A stretch of DNA of 64,000 bases from Entophlyctis helioformis (lineage: Eukaryota; Chytridiomycota; Chytridiomycetes; Chytridiales; Chytriomycetaceae): NCBI GenBank assembly GCA_025526915.1, contig JAHLKH010000001.1:248001-312000 (forward strand), in the 5' to 3' direction. A program made the position numbers and the translations under genes. This document shows positions 10,843-21,519 of this stretch, one piece after another. Under the pieces are notes generated by a model that saw only the letters and a program-made list of their open reading frames with translations, made no database searches and was not told the origin of the DNA. Each line of letters begins with the position of its first letter. Position 1 is the first letter of the stretch.

Positions 10843-11573
10843 ATGCTGACACTCGCAGCTCAAGCAGCACGAGCAGCCGCTTGGCGTCGCAATGCCGCAG
10901 CGGGTGCTGCTGCCTCTTGGTTCTCGTCGTCGAGCGCCGCATCGGGCACAGCAACTGCATCGGCAGGATACCCGGCCGCCAAGGCACACCTCATTCCATC
11001 GTCGGGCACGTTCCCTGCCGGCTTCGTGGCAGGCTCAACGGCCACCGGCGTCAAGAAGGCTGCCGGTGCCAAGGACCTCACTCTCGTGGTCTCGCCCGCC
11101 CATCCCTGCACCGTCTCTGCAGTGTTCACCACCAACAAGTTCTGCGCGGCGCCGGTCCAAGTCTCGCGAGACGTCCTGCTCGCCAAGTCGGGCCGCGGCC
11201 TGCACGCTCTCGTCGTCAACTCTGGATGTGCCAATGCCTGCACGGGCGACCGTGGCACTGCCGATGCACTGGCCATGGCCGCTGCCGTCGACAGGTCGGT
11301 TGGCAAGCAGAACGCGACGCTGGTCATGTCGACGGGTGTCATTGGCCAGCCGCTGCAGATGGACAAGATCACCAAGGGCATCGATGTCCTCGCTGGCGCA
11401 GGCAAGCTGGCCGGCAGTCTGGAGGCGTGGCTTGCTGCTGCCCAGGGCATCATGACCACGGACACGTTCCCGAAGCTGCGCAGCCAGGAGTTCAAGACGC
11501 CTGCTGGCAAGGCGTACCGCATGGCGGGCTGGTCCAAGGGTGCTGGCATGAGTAAGTCTGCGTGGATCGTCTG

Positions 11574-11662
<89 letters not shown>

Positions 11663-12453
11663 TCGCCCTGGACCTGACTTGATCCTGCGCAGTCCACCCC
11701 AACATGGCCACCATGCTGTCGGCCATCTTCACCGACGCGAGCATCTCCAAGCCAGCACTCGACGCGGCTGTCAAGTACGCGGCCGATCGCTCGTTCAATG
11801 CCATCAGCATCGACGGCGACACGAGCACCAACGACACGTTTGCTGTCTTTGCCAACGGCGCCGCGGAAGGCCCAGAGATCAGCGACCTGTCGTCGCAGGC
11901 GTTTCTCGAGTTCCGCGACCGCCTGACTGTCTTTGCAGCCGATCTTGCCAAGCTGATCGTGCGTGACGGCGAAGGAGCCACCAAGTTTGTTGAGATTCAT
12001 GTCAAGGTGAGCAGCGTTGCGTCACATCATGCTCTTGCCTGCGGCGTGCCTGCCTGACCGCCGCTGCTCGTTTCGAATGTGCAGGGTGCCAAGTCGTTCC
12101 AAGATGCCAAGAACGTCGCGTCAACCATTGCCACATCGCCGCTCGTCAAGACGGCCATCTACGGCAAGGACGCCAACTGGGGCCGCATCGTCTGTGCCGT
12201 CGGGTACAGCGGCATCGACATCCAGCCGTCGGCGGTCAATCTCCACTTTGCATCGCTCGACGGAGCCGACTCGCTGCACTTGTTCAAAAACGGCGAGCCG
12301 TTTGATGTGAACGAGACGGTCGCTGCCCGTATCCTGGCCAAGGAGGATGTCCTTGTGACTGTGGATCTGGGGCTGGGAAGCGAAGAGGCACGCATGTACA
12401 CTTGCGATTTCAGCCATGAGTATGTGAGCATCAACGCCGACTATCGCAGCTGA
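10843..12453 (+). CDS. ARG7: Mitochondrial ornithine acetyltransferase (ArgJ family)
   Basis: Transfers acetyl from N-acetylornithine to glutamate, closing the cyclic acetyl route of arginine synthesis in the mitochondrial matrix. Exons 10843-11551, 11693-12006 and 12085-12453 give 463 residues. The first 35 or so residues are Ala/Arg/Ser-rich with no acid, a good mitochondrial presequence. The proform is expected to cut itself within NMATML, where Thr243 would become the nucleophile of the beta chain. Also seen are FTTNKFCAAPV, NSGCANACTG and VMSTGVIG, and the C-terminal YTCDFSHEYVSINADYRS. An in-frame ATG lies upstream at 10741, but family length and the presequence favour 10843. Intron 1 carries a long CT repeat. 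Whether the enzyme is bifunctional cannot be told from sequence. Confidence 0.95.
11579..11659. repeat. Uninterrupted CT dinucleotide repeat in ARG7 intron 1
   Basis: About 40 perfect CT units fill most of the 141-bp first intron of ARG7 and lie shortly before the acceptor at 11692, like a greatly expanded polypyrimidine tract. Read on the other strand it encodes artificial Arg-Glu runs. Confidence 0.97.
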
Positions 12454-12753
12454 TTGGAGTGGGGCGGATCAATAGTCTGGTTGAATGAATGCAGCAGCTA
12501 GAATGGCGTGCGTTTGGCAAGGCATGGCGGAGCGTGCAACAGCAAAGGCTTGACCAGATCGCGCGGTACGGGCAGGTTGTGCTGTCTCCACACGCGTCGT
12601 CGTCCGAGATCACAGCTGTTGTAAGAGCAGATCACGGGTAGATCGCATCTCCAGCATGCACTATTAGAGCCTCATCAGGCATCGGTTCAAGTGCGCAGTA
12701 TTCATTTGCAAAACAACTGCAGCGACGGAGCCCATGCCACACGCACACACACG
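12454..12753. other. Convergent 3' region, nothing recognised
   Basis: These 300 bp separate the stop codons of ARG7 and the large unknown minus-strand gene. I see no open frame with coding character and no repeat. Confidence 0.5.
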
Positions 12754-15700
12754 TCATAGCCCGTACTTGGCTGTGCGGAGAATGCCACGCAACCGCGCAG
12801 CCTGCTTTTGCGACTTGAGAATGCGGCTGGCACCTGACTCGGGCTGGTACCCTCGCACAGGGATCTGCGGCATCTGCAGCCGGCCGTCACCGTGTCCGTA
12901 CAGCCGTTGCCCAGCCCGCTTGGGCTCCACGATCACGATCCCTGGAAACATGTCCGGCACGAGTCCAGGTGCAGGGGGTTGGTGCAGTCCAGGTGTGGAT
13001 GACCCGCATTGCGACGACGGCGACGGCGACGGCGACGGAAACGACAGCATGGCGTACTGGGTCGGTGTCGCGGGCAGTGGCAGTGGCGGCGGCGGCGGCT
13101 TCAGAGTGTCAGCAGCCGTGAGCTGGACGTCGGGATATGTGCGATCGAGTGCCTTGCGCAGCTCGCGCTCGTGGGCCTTTTGCACCTTCTTGCGGCCTGT
13201 TGTGGAGAGCAGCTGGTTCTGCACGTGGATGGGCAGCGCTGGAAGACGAACTGCCAAACGCGCATCGGATGGTGCTGATGGAGACAGGTCGCCGTTTGAG
13301 TGGGCTGTGGCGTCGGCTGCCATATCTGGAGCAAGCGAGGATGGCGATGGCAGCGTGTGTGCCGATCCTGCTTGGCTGCCATTCTGCGCATCCTTGCTGG
13401 TGTCAAACGGTGGCTTGCCAGGCTGGACAGGCTGGCAGTGTGTGTCCAGCTTGTGCGCGTCATAGCGATGAAGCAGACGCTGGACGTCACGATGATGGTG
13501 TGGCAGGCCGTGGCTGTACAGCTGCAACAGCTGCCGTTGCTGGTGGATCAGCAGCTGCTTCTCGTACTTGCGTTGCTCCAGCTGCTGCTGCTTGTCGAGA
13601 TGCCGCTGCGCCGATGCCGATGCCGCCGTACTGGGTCCAGCGCCAGTCGCGCCACCGGCAGGTGTTGCAGACGAGCTTGCGGCTGCGGTTGCGATCGCCG
13701 TTGATGCGCTTGTCGGGCCTGCATACACAACGCCTGCCATGACGCCTGCCATGGACTTGGCTGAACGTACAGATCGATGAAACACCGATGTCCGAGTCTC
13801 GTTTCGCGAAGCGAGATCCTTGATGTGCACATCAAGCAAGGACCGCGTCAGGGCCGCAGCGCCAATCAGCATGTGGCCAGGGACAGATCCAACGCGCGCT
13901 GCGCCAGGAAAGGGAGTCTGGATCAGCTGCTGGTGCAAACCGCTGCCCCGTACAGCCGGCGTTGCCCGGCCATGGCTCTTGTATGACGCCTCTCCCAGAC
14001 CAAGATCGTCACTGCTCCCATCGTGGCCATCTGAGCCGTGTGCCAGCCCTTGCTCCAGATCGCAGCCGCTGCAGTTGCTGCACGCGTCGCTCTCGCCGTC
14101 ATCGCTGGAGTATGCCGCGCTGCTCCATTGCATTGCATGGCGGCCGTGGCTTGGTGATCTCGACCTTGATCTCGACCTCGACCGTAACCTGTCACCGACT
14201 TTGATGTAGTGGTGGTCAGACGGCTCGTGCCCGTGACGGTAGTGATGATGGCCATGCATATGCCAGTGCCGCTTGTGCCGGTGGTGTTTGCGATGCTGAC
14301 CATGACTTTCAAACTGGCCATGTTTGACGTGCGTGCTTGCGTCAACGTCGCCGTTGCCATTGCGAACAGGGCTGCTCGCTTTCTTGGCATCTCCCGACAA
14401 CGCGGTCGTTGGCACTGCGACAATGGCAGGCTCGTACCGCGTCAGTGGCACGATGTTGTGGGACTCTTGCAAGAACTCGTCGGCCTCGAGTGCTTTCTGG
14501 AAATCCGACAGAGAGATGACGGATCCCGCATTCATGTTCTCGAGAAGCCATCGCCGGCCGTCTGGGTGGTTGGAGACAGGCTCGGGCAACTGCTCCTGTG
14601 GATGAACATGGATGCGATCGCGGTGTTCGTGGATGATGGGCGGAGGCGGCGGGTGTGGCGGCTGCAGCAGTGCTGGGACGATCCAAGGATGAATGTAGTA
14701 TGGGCCTTCCTTGGGGACGAGGTCCGAGATGGACGACTGGCGGCCAATCGGATCGTAGTTGCCTCTGCTGCCGTCATCGCCCTTTGCCATTCCAAACACG
14801 GGCGGTGCTGGCAGATGCGATGGAATGAGCGCGGTTGCGACACCGGTCGACAGTAGCACAGATGCGGGCCGGTTGGCATCGCCGTCGCTGAGACACCGAC
14901 GGTGAGTTTCGAGCTCGCGCACTTTGAGCAGGCTCTTGAGGAGGATATCGGGAGGAGTCTTGAAGATGGGATTCTGCTGGATGGGCGGACGGGTTTCGGG
15001 CGGCGTCTTTGGCAGCGGCGGCGCTTTCTTTGTGCATCCCGGCGGAAGGAAAGAGCGAGGCTTGCGGCATGGTGTGAACTTTCTCATCAGCACCGCACTC
15101 ATGGCTCGCGGCGACTGGACAATCGACAACATGCTTGAGGAGGATGTCAGTGAGGATGATGCATCCGACGACGAATAGACACTGCCGCGCTCGTCTTGGC
15201 TTGTGCTGGTGCTTGGATCAGCGTCTTCCGCCTCGGTCTTGGCATTCGCATCTGGATCAGCTGCAACGGGGCTGTTGATGGTCGGATCAGACGCTGTGCC
15301 ACTCTCAAGGATTTGGGGTATGGAATGCGGCCCATCGTGTCCATGCAAGTGGTGGTCTCCTTCGCAATGGGCATGCGGAACAGGATGATGCTCGTGATGG
15401 TGGTGGTGGTGATGGTGATGGTGGTGGTGGTGTTGCTCAGAGTCGCCTGCGAGCGCACCCTGCTCGTGATGCGCGTGGCTGTGTTGTGAATGGGTGTCGG
15501 CATGGGCAGCGCCACCATAGTATCGCTCGTTCCTGACAACAATGGCGCCTGGATGTGTGGGATGCTCGAGCTCGCTCAGATCATCGTCTGTCGCAATGCT
15601 TGCAGATGCTATGTGCGAGTTGCCGCTTGGTGGTGGGACAGCCATCATGATCGATTCGCCGCGTTTGATGTTGCTTGTGCGCGTCGAAGCTCGCAGGCCC

Positions 15701-16813
15701 GAAACATACTGCGTGACCTTGCCGTCCAGGAAACGCATCGAGCTCACTTCCGGGACAATCGGCTTATCAGAAGCACCCGCGTTGGCTGCCTGTGCACCGT
15801 CTGCGTGTCCGGTGGCATCGCGATCCCCGTGGCCGTCGCTCTGCAGACCGTCTGAGCTGCCAAACAGAGAATCTGCAGATGAACGCATCTCTTTCGAAAA
15901 CAGAGCCTTTGGCCCAGCGTGAGCATCGTCGTCTTCCGAGATCTTTGGCTCCTTTGAGCGATCGGGACTTGAAGCGCGGCTCTTGTCTGCTGCGATGGAT
16001 GCCGAGAGCCGGCGAACCAGATCCGGGCTGTCCTTGATGATCTGCACCACATCAAAGACCGAGAAGCCTGGCAAAGGCTGCGAATGAGTTGGATCCGATG
16101 CGTCAGTTCAGTGTGCGGGCAGCCGTCAAAGCGCATCGCAGACAACTCACTGCGTTTTGGCCCGGAGCGCCATTTTCAACCGTCGAGTTTCTCCTGCTCT
16201 CGACGGCTGGCGACACAGGCGGCATGATCTTTGCAGCAAGTGTGCCAACCTGGTCGCTGCCCTCTTCGTCCAGGCTTCCGTGTCGAGGTGTGCCGCTGCT
16301 GTCCATGGCAACGTCCGAATGGGCCGGACGCGTGAGAGCGCTGTCTCCATGCGCATCCGGCGATGTCGCTGCAGCAGCGTCCCCACGAACCGTCGAGCTG
16401 GCCCGTGCATTGCCAGCCTGGTCAGCGGCGCTGCGCACAATGAGGCCACCTGGATTGCCGGTGTCTTCGTCCTCCTCTTCGTCGACAACGATCTCTGATA
16501 CGGCCGTGACTGAGAAGCCCGCACCAATCCCGTGCGTTATGCCTCCTCCTGTTGCGTGGATTGCCCGGAGCTTGAGCTCAGATTCAGAGATGCGGCGGGA
16601 TCGATTCGCTGGAACGCCTGCGGGCATGCCAGCGTTTGCAGCATGCGAGACAGATGCGGGTGGCAGCCCATGGTGCTGAGCAATGCTTCGCCTTCTGGCA
16701 CCGCCCGTTGGGCTGTCTGTTCCTTGGTGTGATCCGCCCGGACTGTTGCTGTTGCTGTTGCTGCTGCTATTGCCCGACGTCTGTGCAAGAGACGCCCTGC
16801 GCTGTGACGGCAT
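12754..16813 (-). CDS. Large protein of unknown function with His-rich and Arg/Ser-rich tracts
   Basis: Not recognised. Two exons, 16151-16813 and 12754-16077, split by a 73-bp GT-AG intron, give 1,328 residues; an in-frame stop lies upstream of the chosen ATG. Much is low-complexity (Ser, Ala, Pro, His). A run of about 13 His lies near 15390-15430 within a longer His/Glu/Asp segment, and alternating Arg-Ser near 14150-14190. Between these are blocks that look folded or conserved: KTPPDILLKSLLKVRELE, LVPKEGPYYIHPWIVPALL, a helical LSDFQKALEADEFLQESHN, and a basic C-terminal helix rich in Lys/Arg. The large exon stays open for 3.3 kb, so the protein is surely expressed. No transmembrane segment or signal peptide is evident. 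A regulatory or scaffold role is possible but unsupported. Confidence 0.8.
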
Positions 16814-17644
16814 GTCGTTAGAGTTGCGCTGTGCGATGTTGTGGTGTGATCAGACGAAGCGGTCAGCCACAGGTTTGCACTCGTGGTGGAAGCCGGGCGT
16901 GGAGAGCAGCCAGCCGGCAGTCGCGACGAAGCCCGACGCGCGTTGTATTGCGGCAGGCGAGTGTTGCTGGCTCGCTGGCGGGTGGTGTCCAAGAGGCAGA
17001 GAGACGAGGCGGTGTCCGTCGACAGCGTCACAAAAACGGCATCAGAATACCAGTGCGAGCACAAGTCTGGCGCTGGATATGGTGCTGGATCTGGCGCATG
17101 TAGCAAGCCGCGCGATCCCGGATCTTGGGCCGCAAAACAACAAGGCCACAATGGAAATCCCGACCTCTGCATTGGCGGTCTGCCCATTGTGCTGCGGGCA
17201 GTTCCAGGCCAGCTCTTGGTCGGCGTTTGGTCTGCCCTCGGTCGACTCTCAGTTGACACTCGATCGACTCTCGATCGGCTCTCGATCGGCTCGATGGTGC
17301 GTCAAAGTGGCCCTTACGACGCGCTTTCCCAAACCGTTGTTTGTTCGACCAACGAAGGTGCGTGGCCAGCCCCAAGCTGGCCAGACATGGCCAGCGTGCG
17401 CCTGCCTGCTGCTGGCCAAGCCAGCCGGCCAGCCAGGCATACAGACAGACTGCCCACTAGCCTGCCAGCCAGCCAGATAGACAGACAGATAGACAGACAG
17501 ACAGGCGACGCCGCTGCTGGCTTGGCTGCTCCACACTGCGCAGCTCCGCTCACCGCCGCCTGTCTGCACAGGTCTCCCGCTCGGACAGCCAACAACAGCA
17601 ACCCCCTCACACCCACCCCTATCCAAGGCGGCAAGACAGAGGAC
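16814..17644. other. 831-bp divergent intergenic region with short repeats
   Basis: Lies between the start codons of the large unknown gene and LSM12. A motif CTCGATCGGCT recurs two to three times near 17265-17297. CAGC/CCAG and AGAC tetranucleotide units are clustered at about 17410-17510. I see no convincing gene; open frames here lack recognisable protein features. It probably holds both promoters and 5' leaders. Confidence 0.5.
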
Positions 17645-18683
17645 ATGGCTGCAGACGCTGTGACTGTGGCCATCAAGGAGGCCGCCGCCAACCCTGCCGC
17701 TGCCGTCGGCACCTGGGTCAGCGCCGTCACGATTCACGGCGACAGCTTTCAAGGCCAGATCTTCGCCTACCAGCCCGAGCTGGGCATGCTCGTGCTGCAG
17801 GGTCTGGCTGCTGCGTCGTCCAACGGCTCGAGTGCGGCGGCCACACCAAAGGCCACCGCCTCCAACGGCAGCAGCAACGCCACCAACAGCAACGCCTTTG
17901 ACTTTCATGTTCTGAAGCTGGCGGGCATCAAGCTGGTCGTGCCTGCAAAGCCGGCCACCGCTGCTTCCGCTGCCGCTGCTGCTGCCGACGGTGGCGCCAA
18001 GCCGACGTCGACGTCTGCCGCGGCGTCTCCGTCTCGCTCGCCCGTTCCCGGGTCCACAGCGACATTGGCTCCGCCGGTTGCGCCTGTGCCTCTGCCGCCG
18101 CTTGTTCCTATCACGCACATCCCTCTGGACCAGCTCAAACTGCGGACGATCCAGGCTGTCCGTGCCGAGATGGAGCGCAACGCAAAGATCGGTGTCGGTG
18201 TGGACCGTGAGGCACAGGTCCGTTGATGCTCGTCTGTCTGCATGCCTTGCTGCCACCGGTCTGTGCCGCCTGGCTTGCCGTTGTTGCCAGCACTCCTACT
18301 GACTCTGGATCCACAATCTCGGGATGGGCTGGATAATGTGGCGGCAATGGCGGCGGCTGCCAACCATCGGATGCAATCTGCGGATGGCTGGACTGGCGGC
18401 TGGAATGGCGGCTGGACTGGCACATGGACTGGCGGCCGACCCACAGGACATCTTTGACGCACTTGCAAAGACGCTCCCTGCCACATGGAAGGCAACGTCC
18501 ATTTTCGTCATGGACGAGGTGCTGATCGACCCGCCATACACGGGTGCAAACTGCAGACTGCTCTCAGCCAAGACCGGCTCAGAGTCAACTCTGGCGCGCG
18601 TCAAGAAGGTGCTGGACGGCGAGCGTAGACGGCTTGGATTGGCGGCGCATGTGTCTGCGACAGCCTCACCGCCGTCGAAATGA
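17645..18683 (+). CDS. LSM12: LSM12-like protein (LSm fold plus anticodon-binding-like domain)
   Basis: Relatives act in RNA metabolism, bridging ataxin-2 and other RNA-binding partners. Exons 17645-18217 and 18447-18683 give 269 residues. The N-terminal part (WVSAVTIHGDSFQGQIFAYQPE, then LGMLVLQ) is a divergent LSm core with long Ala/Ser/Asn insertions. The C-terminal part contains the AD-domain hallmark: DIFDALAKTLPATW, IFVMDEVLIDPPYTGANC, ARVKKVLDGER, matching LSM12 closely. The donor GTCCGT of the 229-bp intron is weak but gives the expected join EAQ-DIFDAL. An AATAAA occurs right at the stop codon and may serve as polyadenylation signal. It is convergent with YAF9. Confidence 0.85.
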
Positions 18684-18797
18684 ATAAATATCGCACACGA
18701 TGGCCTGCAAATACCACAACCACTCGACGCTATTTACTGCCAGGCTCCTTGGATGGCTATGCATGTGTGCACCGATCGTGCGTCTATCCCGTCAGAC

Positions 18798-19783
18798 TCA
18801 GGCCTGTCCCTGCATGGCTTCCAGTTCGCGCGACTCGGCCTGGATGGCGCGTAACTCTTCCTCTGCCTTGGTCACTAGCAGCCTGTACCGGTCTTGCTCT
18901 TCCAGGACTTTGGCTTGCACCTCGTCCATCTTGGCAATCTCTGCTTCTTCCGCCTGTAACGCTGTGTTGCGTTGCATGGGGCCATGTTAGCCGGAATGGT
19001 CGTTTCCAAGGCGTGTGTAAAAGGCAACGTCACAGCGGCATACTCACAAAACTGTCCAGACTCGGGCACGACCAGCGCCTCCGAGTACGCACGCAGTCCT
19101 TCAATCATCTCCTCTGTCGGCTCGCTAAAGATCTGCAACTGCATGTCAGCGCTGCCTGTGCATGGTCGGTTTTGGCAGCCTGCACGACTCACAATCTCGT
19201 CATAGTGCTCAACAATCACGGGCTTCTTGGACGGCAGCAGCGCCGTCTCGTCCTTGGGATACAGCTGCAGCTGGTGATACACCGTGACGGGCTTCTCGGC
19301 CGGATCGAGGAACGAGATCTTGATCATGATCTCAAACTCGCCCCAGCCCGTTTCTGTGACCTCGTACGGCGGTGTCTCCAAGACTGCCGTCGGGTTGAAT
19401 GCTCGTCAGATGCATGCTCGCCAGACGCTCACTGTGCAGCGAGGCTGCAGGCAACCCACCTCGAGACGGAGTCGGAAAGCTTTCGTGCAGCTTGATGGTG
19501 ACCCGCTTGAAGCAGAAGGACATGTCCTTGTTGTCGAGGCCTCTGACATAGACTGTCCAGCGGTGTGTGTGCGATGGGTCGGCAACTGTGTCTCGCTTGG
19601 TGATGGGTGTCGCTATGGAGCCGTACACAAACGGTATCGAAAACAGAGCACCCTGGTGCGGCAAGCAGAGACGCAGTCAGCACATGGCCGCCATCATGCG
19701 TCTGCCGTCTGTCTGTCTGTCCATCTGTCTGTCTGTCTGTCCAGCGGGACTTGGCTTGCCTTGACTCGCTTCGTTGCCGTCAT
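18798..19783 (-). CDS. YAF9: YEATS-domain protein Yaf9/GAS41
   Basis: Reader of acylated histone H3, shared by the NuA4 acetyltransferase and SWR1 remodelling complexes. Five exons (19760-19783, 19460-19652, 19193-19383, 19048-19138, 18798-18961) join in phase to 220 residues. Seen in order: [43 protein letters not shown] (the acetyl-lysine pocket region), [16 protein letters not shown], then a C-terminal coiled coil from about residue 165. Intron 1 begins with GC (after GTCAAG); accepting it yields the standard start [15 protein letters not shown]. Intron 3 is only 54 bp. The start codon lies 33 bp past the ATG101 stop on the same strand, so the ATG101 3' end and YAF9 5' leader must overlap. 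Confidence 0.93.
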
Positions 19784-19816
19784 GCAGATCAGGTGGAAAG
19801 CCATGAGCCTGTTCAT

Positions 19817-20797
19817 TCATCGTCGCATCGTGTTTGCAATGACGCCCCACAGCCCAGTGGGCTGCGCAGTCACTGTAATCTGGAACGGAAAGGGATCGTT
19901 GCTGAGCATGGGCGGGATGTGGTCCTTCTTTTCGTTGGCTTCTCGTGCAATGGCCATCAGCGTCTCTGCAACGTCCTTGGCAAGCTGTGTCTGTGCTTGC
20001 AGTTGCTGCTGCTCGGTGGTTGCCTGCGTGAGCGCGATCAGCAAGCTCCATTCCTGTCGTGCCGGCATGCTGGTGAGAAACCCATCAAGATCGCACGGCC
20101 AGCATCGTTCCTTCGCACCTCCCAGCACACATCTTCGTCTGCTTTGGTAAACCACGATTTCCTTGGCCGCCGCTCATAGAACGACACCGAGATCTGCAGG
20201 CATGTCTGGTGATCAGCCCTTGCAAAGGCTGCCGGCATCGCATCTCGCATCGCATCTTGCATCGCAAAGAGCTGCTGCATCTGCTTCAACTCGCCTTGAG
20301 TCTACTGCCACCGGCTGGCGATTGTGGCTCGGCAAGTGCAAACACTTCAGATATCCGCTCGTCTAGGATCTTGTCCACCTCGGTGTCGTCCAGTCGAACC
20401 TGTCGTGCACAGCGCATACGATCGCCTGTGAGCAGGCCTGCTTCAGGCGTGGAGCATCAAGGGTGCGATGCATGCACACACACGTACATAGGTGAGCTCA
20501 AGGGCATCCAGATCCGCTTCGACTGGCCGTGTTGTCGTCAGATGGCGATGGAACAGAATGGAATGCAGCACGGCTGTTGTGGCATGGTGCTGGGTGAGAT
20601 GCCCTGCGACAATCGTGGCTGGCTGCATGGACGCCGCTCTGTGCTCTTACCTCGCAGCACCTCCTTGGCAAAGTACCGCTCGACCTTCTGCTTGCATTAC
20701 AGAAGGCTAGTCAGTGGCAGGCGGCGAAGCTTAAACGGGCAGCCTTGTGGCAGCGACTGCAACTTACAAGCTCGAGCGAGATGGCTGCAGCGCACAT
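19817..20797 (-). CDS. ATG101: Autophagy-related protein 101
   Basis: HORMA-fold partner of Atg13 in the Atg1/ULK kinase complex that starts autophagosome formation. Six exons (20768-20797, 20651-20687, 20488-20573, 20346-20399, 20119-20280, 19817-20053) join to 201 residues, near the family size. Diagnostic segments: VLHSILFHRHL, LELTYVRLDDTEVD, ISVSFYERRPRKSWF, DVCWEEW and the C-terminal FQITV...TMRR. The EEW replaces the usual WEVW around the WF finger, so that loop may differ. The 65-bp intron 20281-20345 has a weak GTGTTT donor and is the least certain join. The family is absent from budding yeast but common in other fungi. Confidence 0.88.
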
Positions 20798-20925
20798 GCC
20801 GCACACCATCCAGCACGACAGGTCAGCAGCGCCGGTCGAATGGGTCTCGTGCGGGTCTCACTCACCAACAGGCGCAGCCAGGGCTGCCATGGGTTGTGCA
20901 AGTCTCGGCAAACCAGGTTTCTGCG

Positions 20926-21519
20926 ATGACGATCAGTGACGCTCAGGCATCCATCGACGCTCTGAAGCAGTCGAGCACAGCGCTGCTGGACCGCATCCAG
21001 CACGCACTGGCAGGCCCGTCGCCCAGACATGTGCCTGCATCCGAGCTGACGGCTCTCCTCGCACAGCTGCAAGAGACCCGCCACGCCCTGCAGCGGACAC
21101 ACTTGGACGGCATCGTGGAGGCTGCAGGCACGCTCGATGCCATGGACGTCGATGCCCAGCCCACACCGACACAAACGGCGAGGGCCGCAGATCTGGCCGA
21201 GCTGGAGGCGGCCGCGCTCGAGTCACACAACGCACTCGCGGCTATGCAGGCGTCTGTTGTCCAGGCTGCGCAGGTTGCACGCAGCAAGGCTCTGCCATGG
21301 CACACGCCGATGTCTCGGCAACAGCGACTGGCCGTTGAACATATTCATTCATTCGTGGTCGGATGCCTGGCAGAGGCATGTCGGCACAATCACTGCTGCT
21401 GCTGGGACACAAGAGCATGCAGATACACCTTCTCGGCATCAGCAAGATGGGCGGCAATCTCGCCAAACGACGGCACATGCACAGCAGCCTCGCAAAGGAA
21501 TCCGCGAATGAACGCCTGA
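20926..21519 (+). CDS. Small helical protein of unknown function
   Basis: Not recognised. Starting at the ATG at 20926 the frame encodes about 125 residues rich in Ala, Leu, Gln and Glu with heptad-like spacing (ALKQSSTALLDRIQHAL, LAELEAAALESHNALAAMQA), typical of a coiled coil, with a short acidic Thr/Pro linker. It starts 128 bp from the ATG101 start, facing away. Beyond about 21290 the frame remains open to 21519 but becomes Cys/His/Arg-rich and runs antisense to the last exon of importin-9 (21390-21515), so the true 3' end or a further intron is unresolved. It could be a small subunit of a coiled-coil complex (for example Mediator or kinetochore), but nothing seen proves that. Confidence 0.45.
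   Translation: MTISDAQASIDALKQSSTALLDRIQHALAGPSPRHVPASELTALLAQLQETRHALQRTHLDGIVEAAGTLDAMDVDAQPTPTQTARAADLAELEAAALESHNALAAMQASVVQAAQVARSKALPWHTPMSRQQRLAVEHIHSFVVGCLAEACRHNHCCCWDTRACRYTFSASARWAAISPNDGTCTAASQRNPRMNA

Noticed and set aside
11035..12000. Long minus-strand frame with Arg-Glu runs across ARG7
   Set aside because: It is the complement of the intronic CT repeat plus ARG7 codons; the plus strand carries a complete conserved enzyme.
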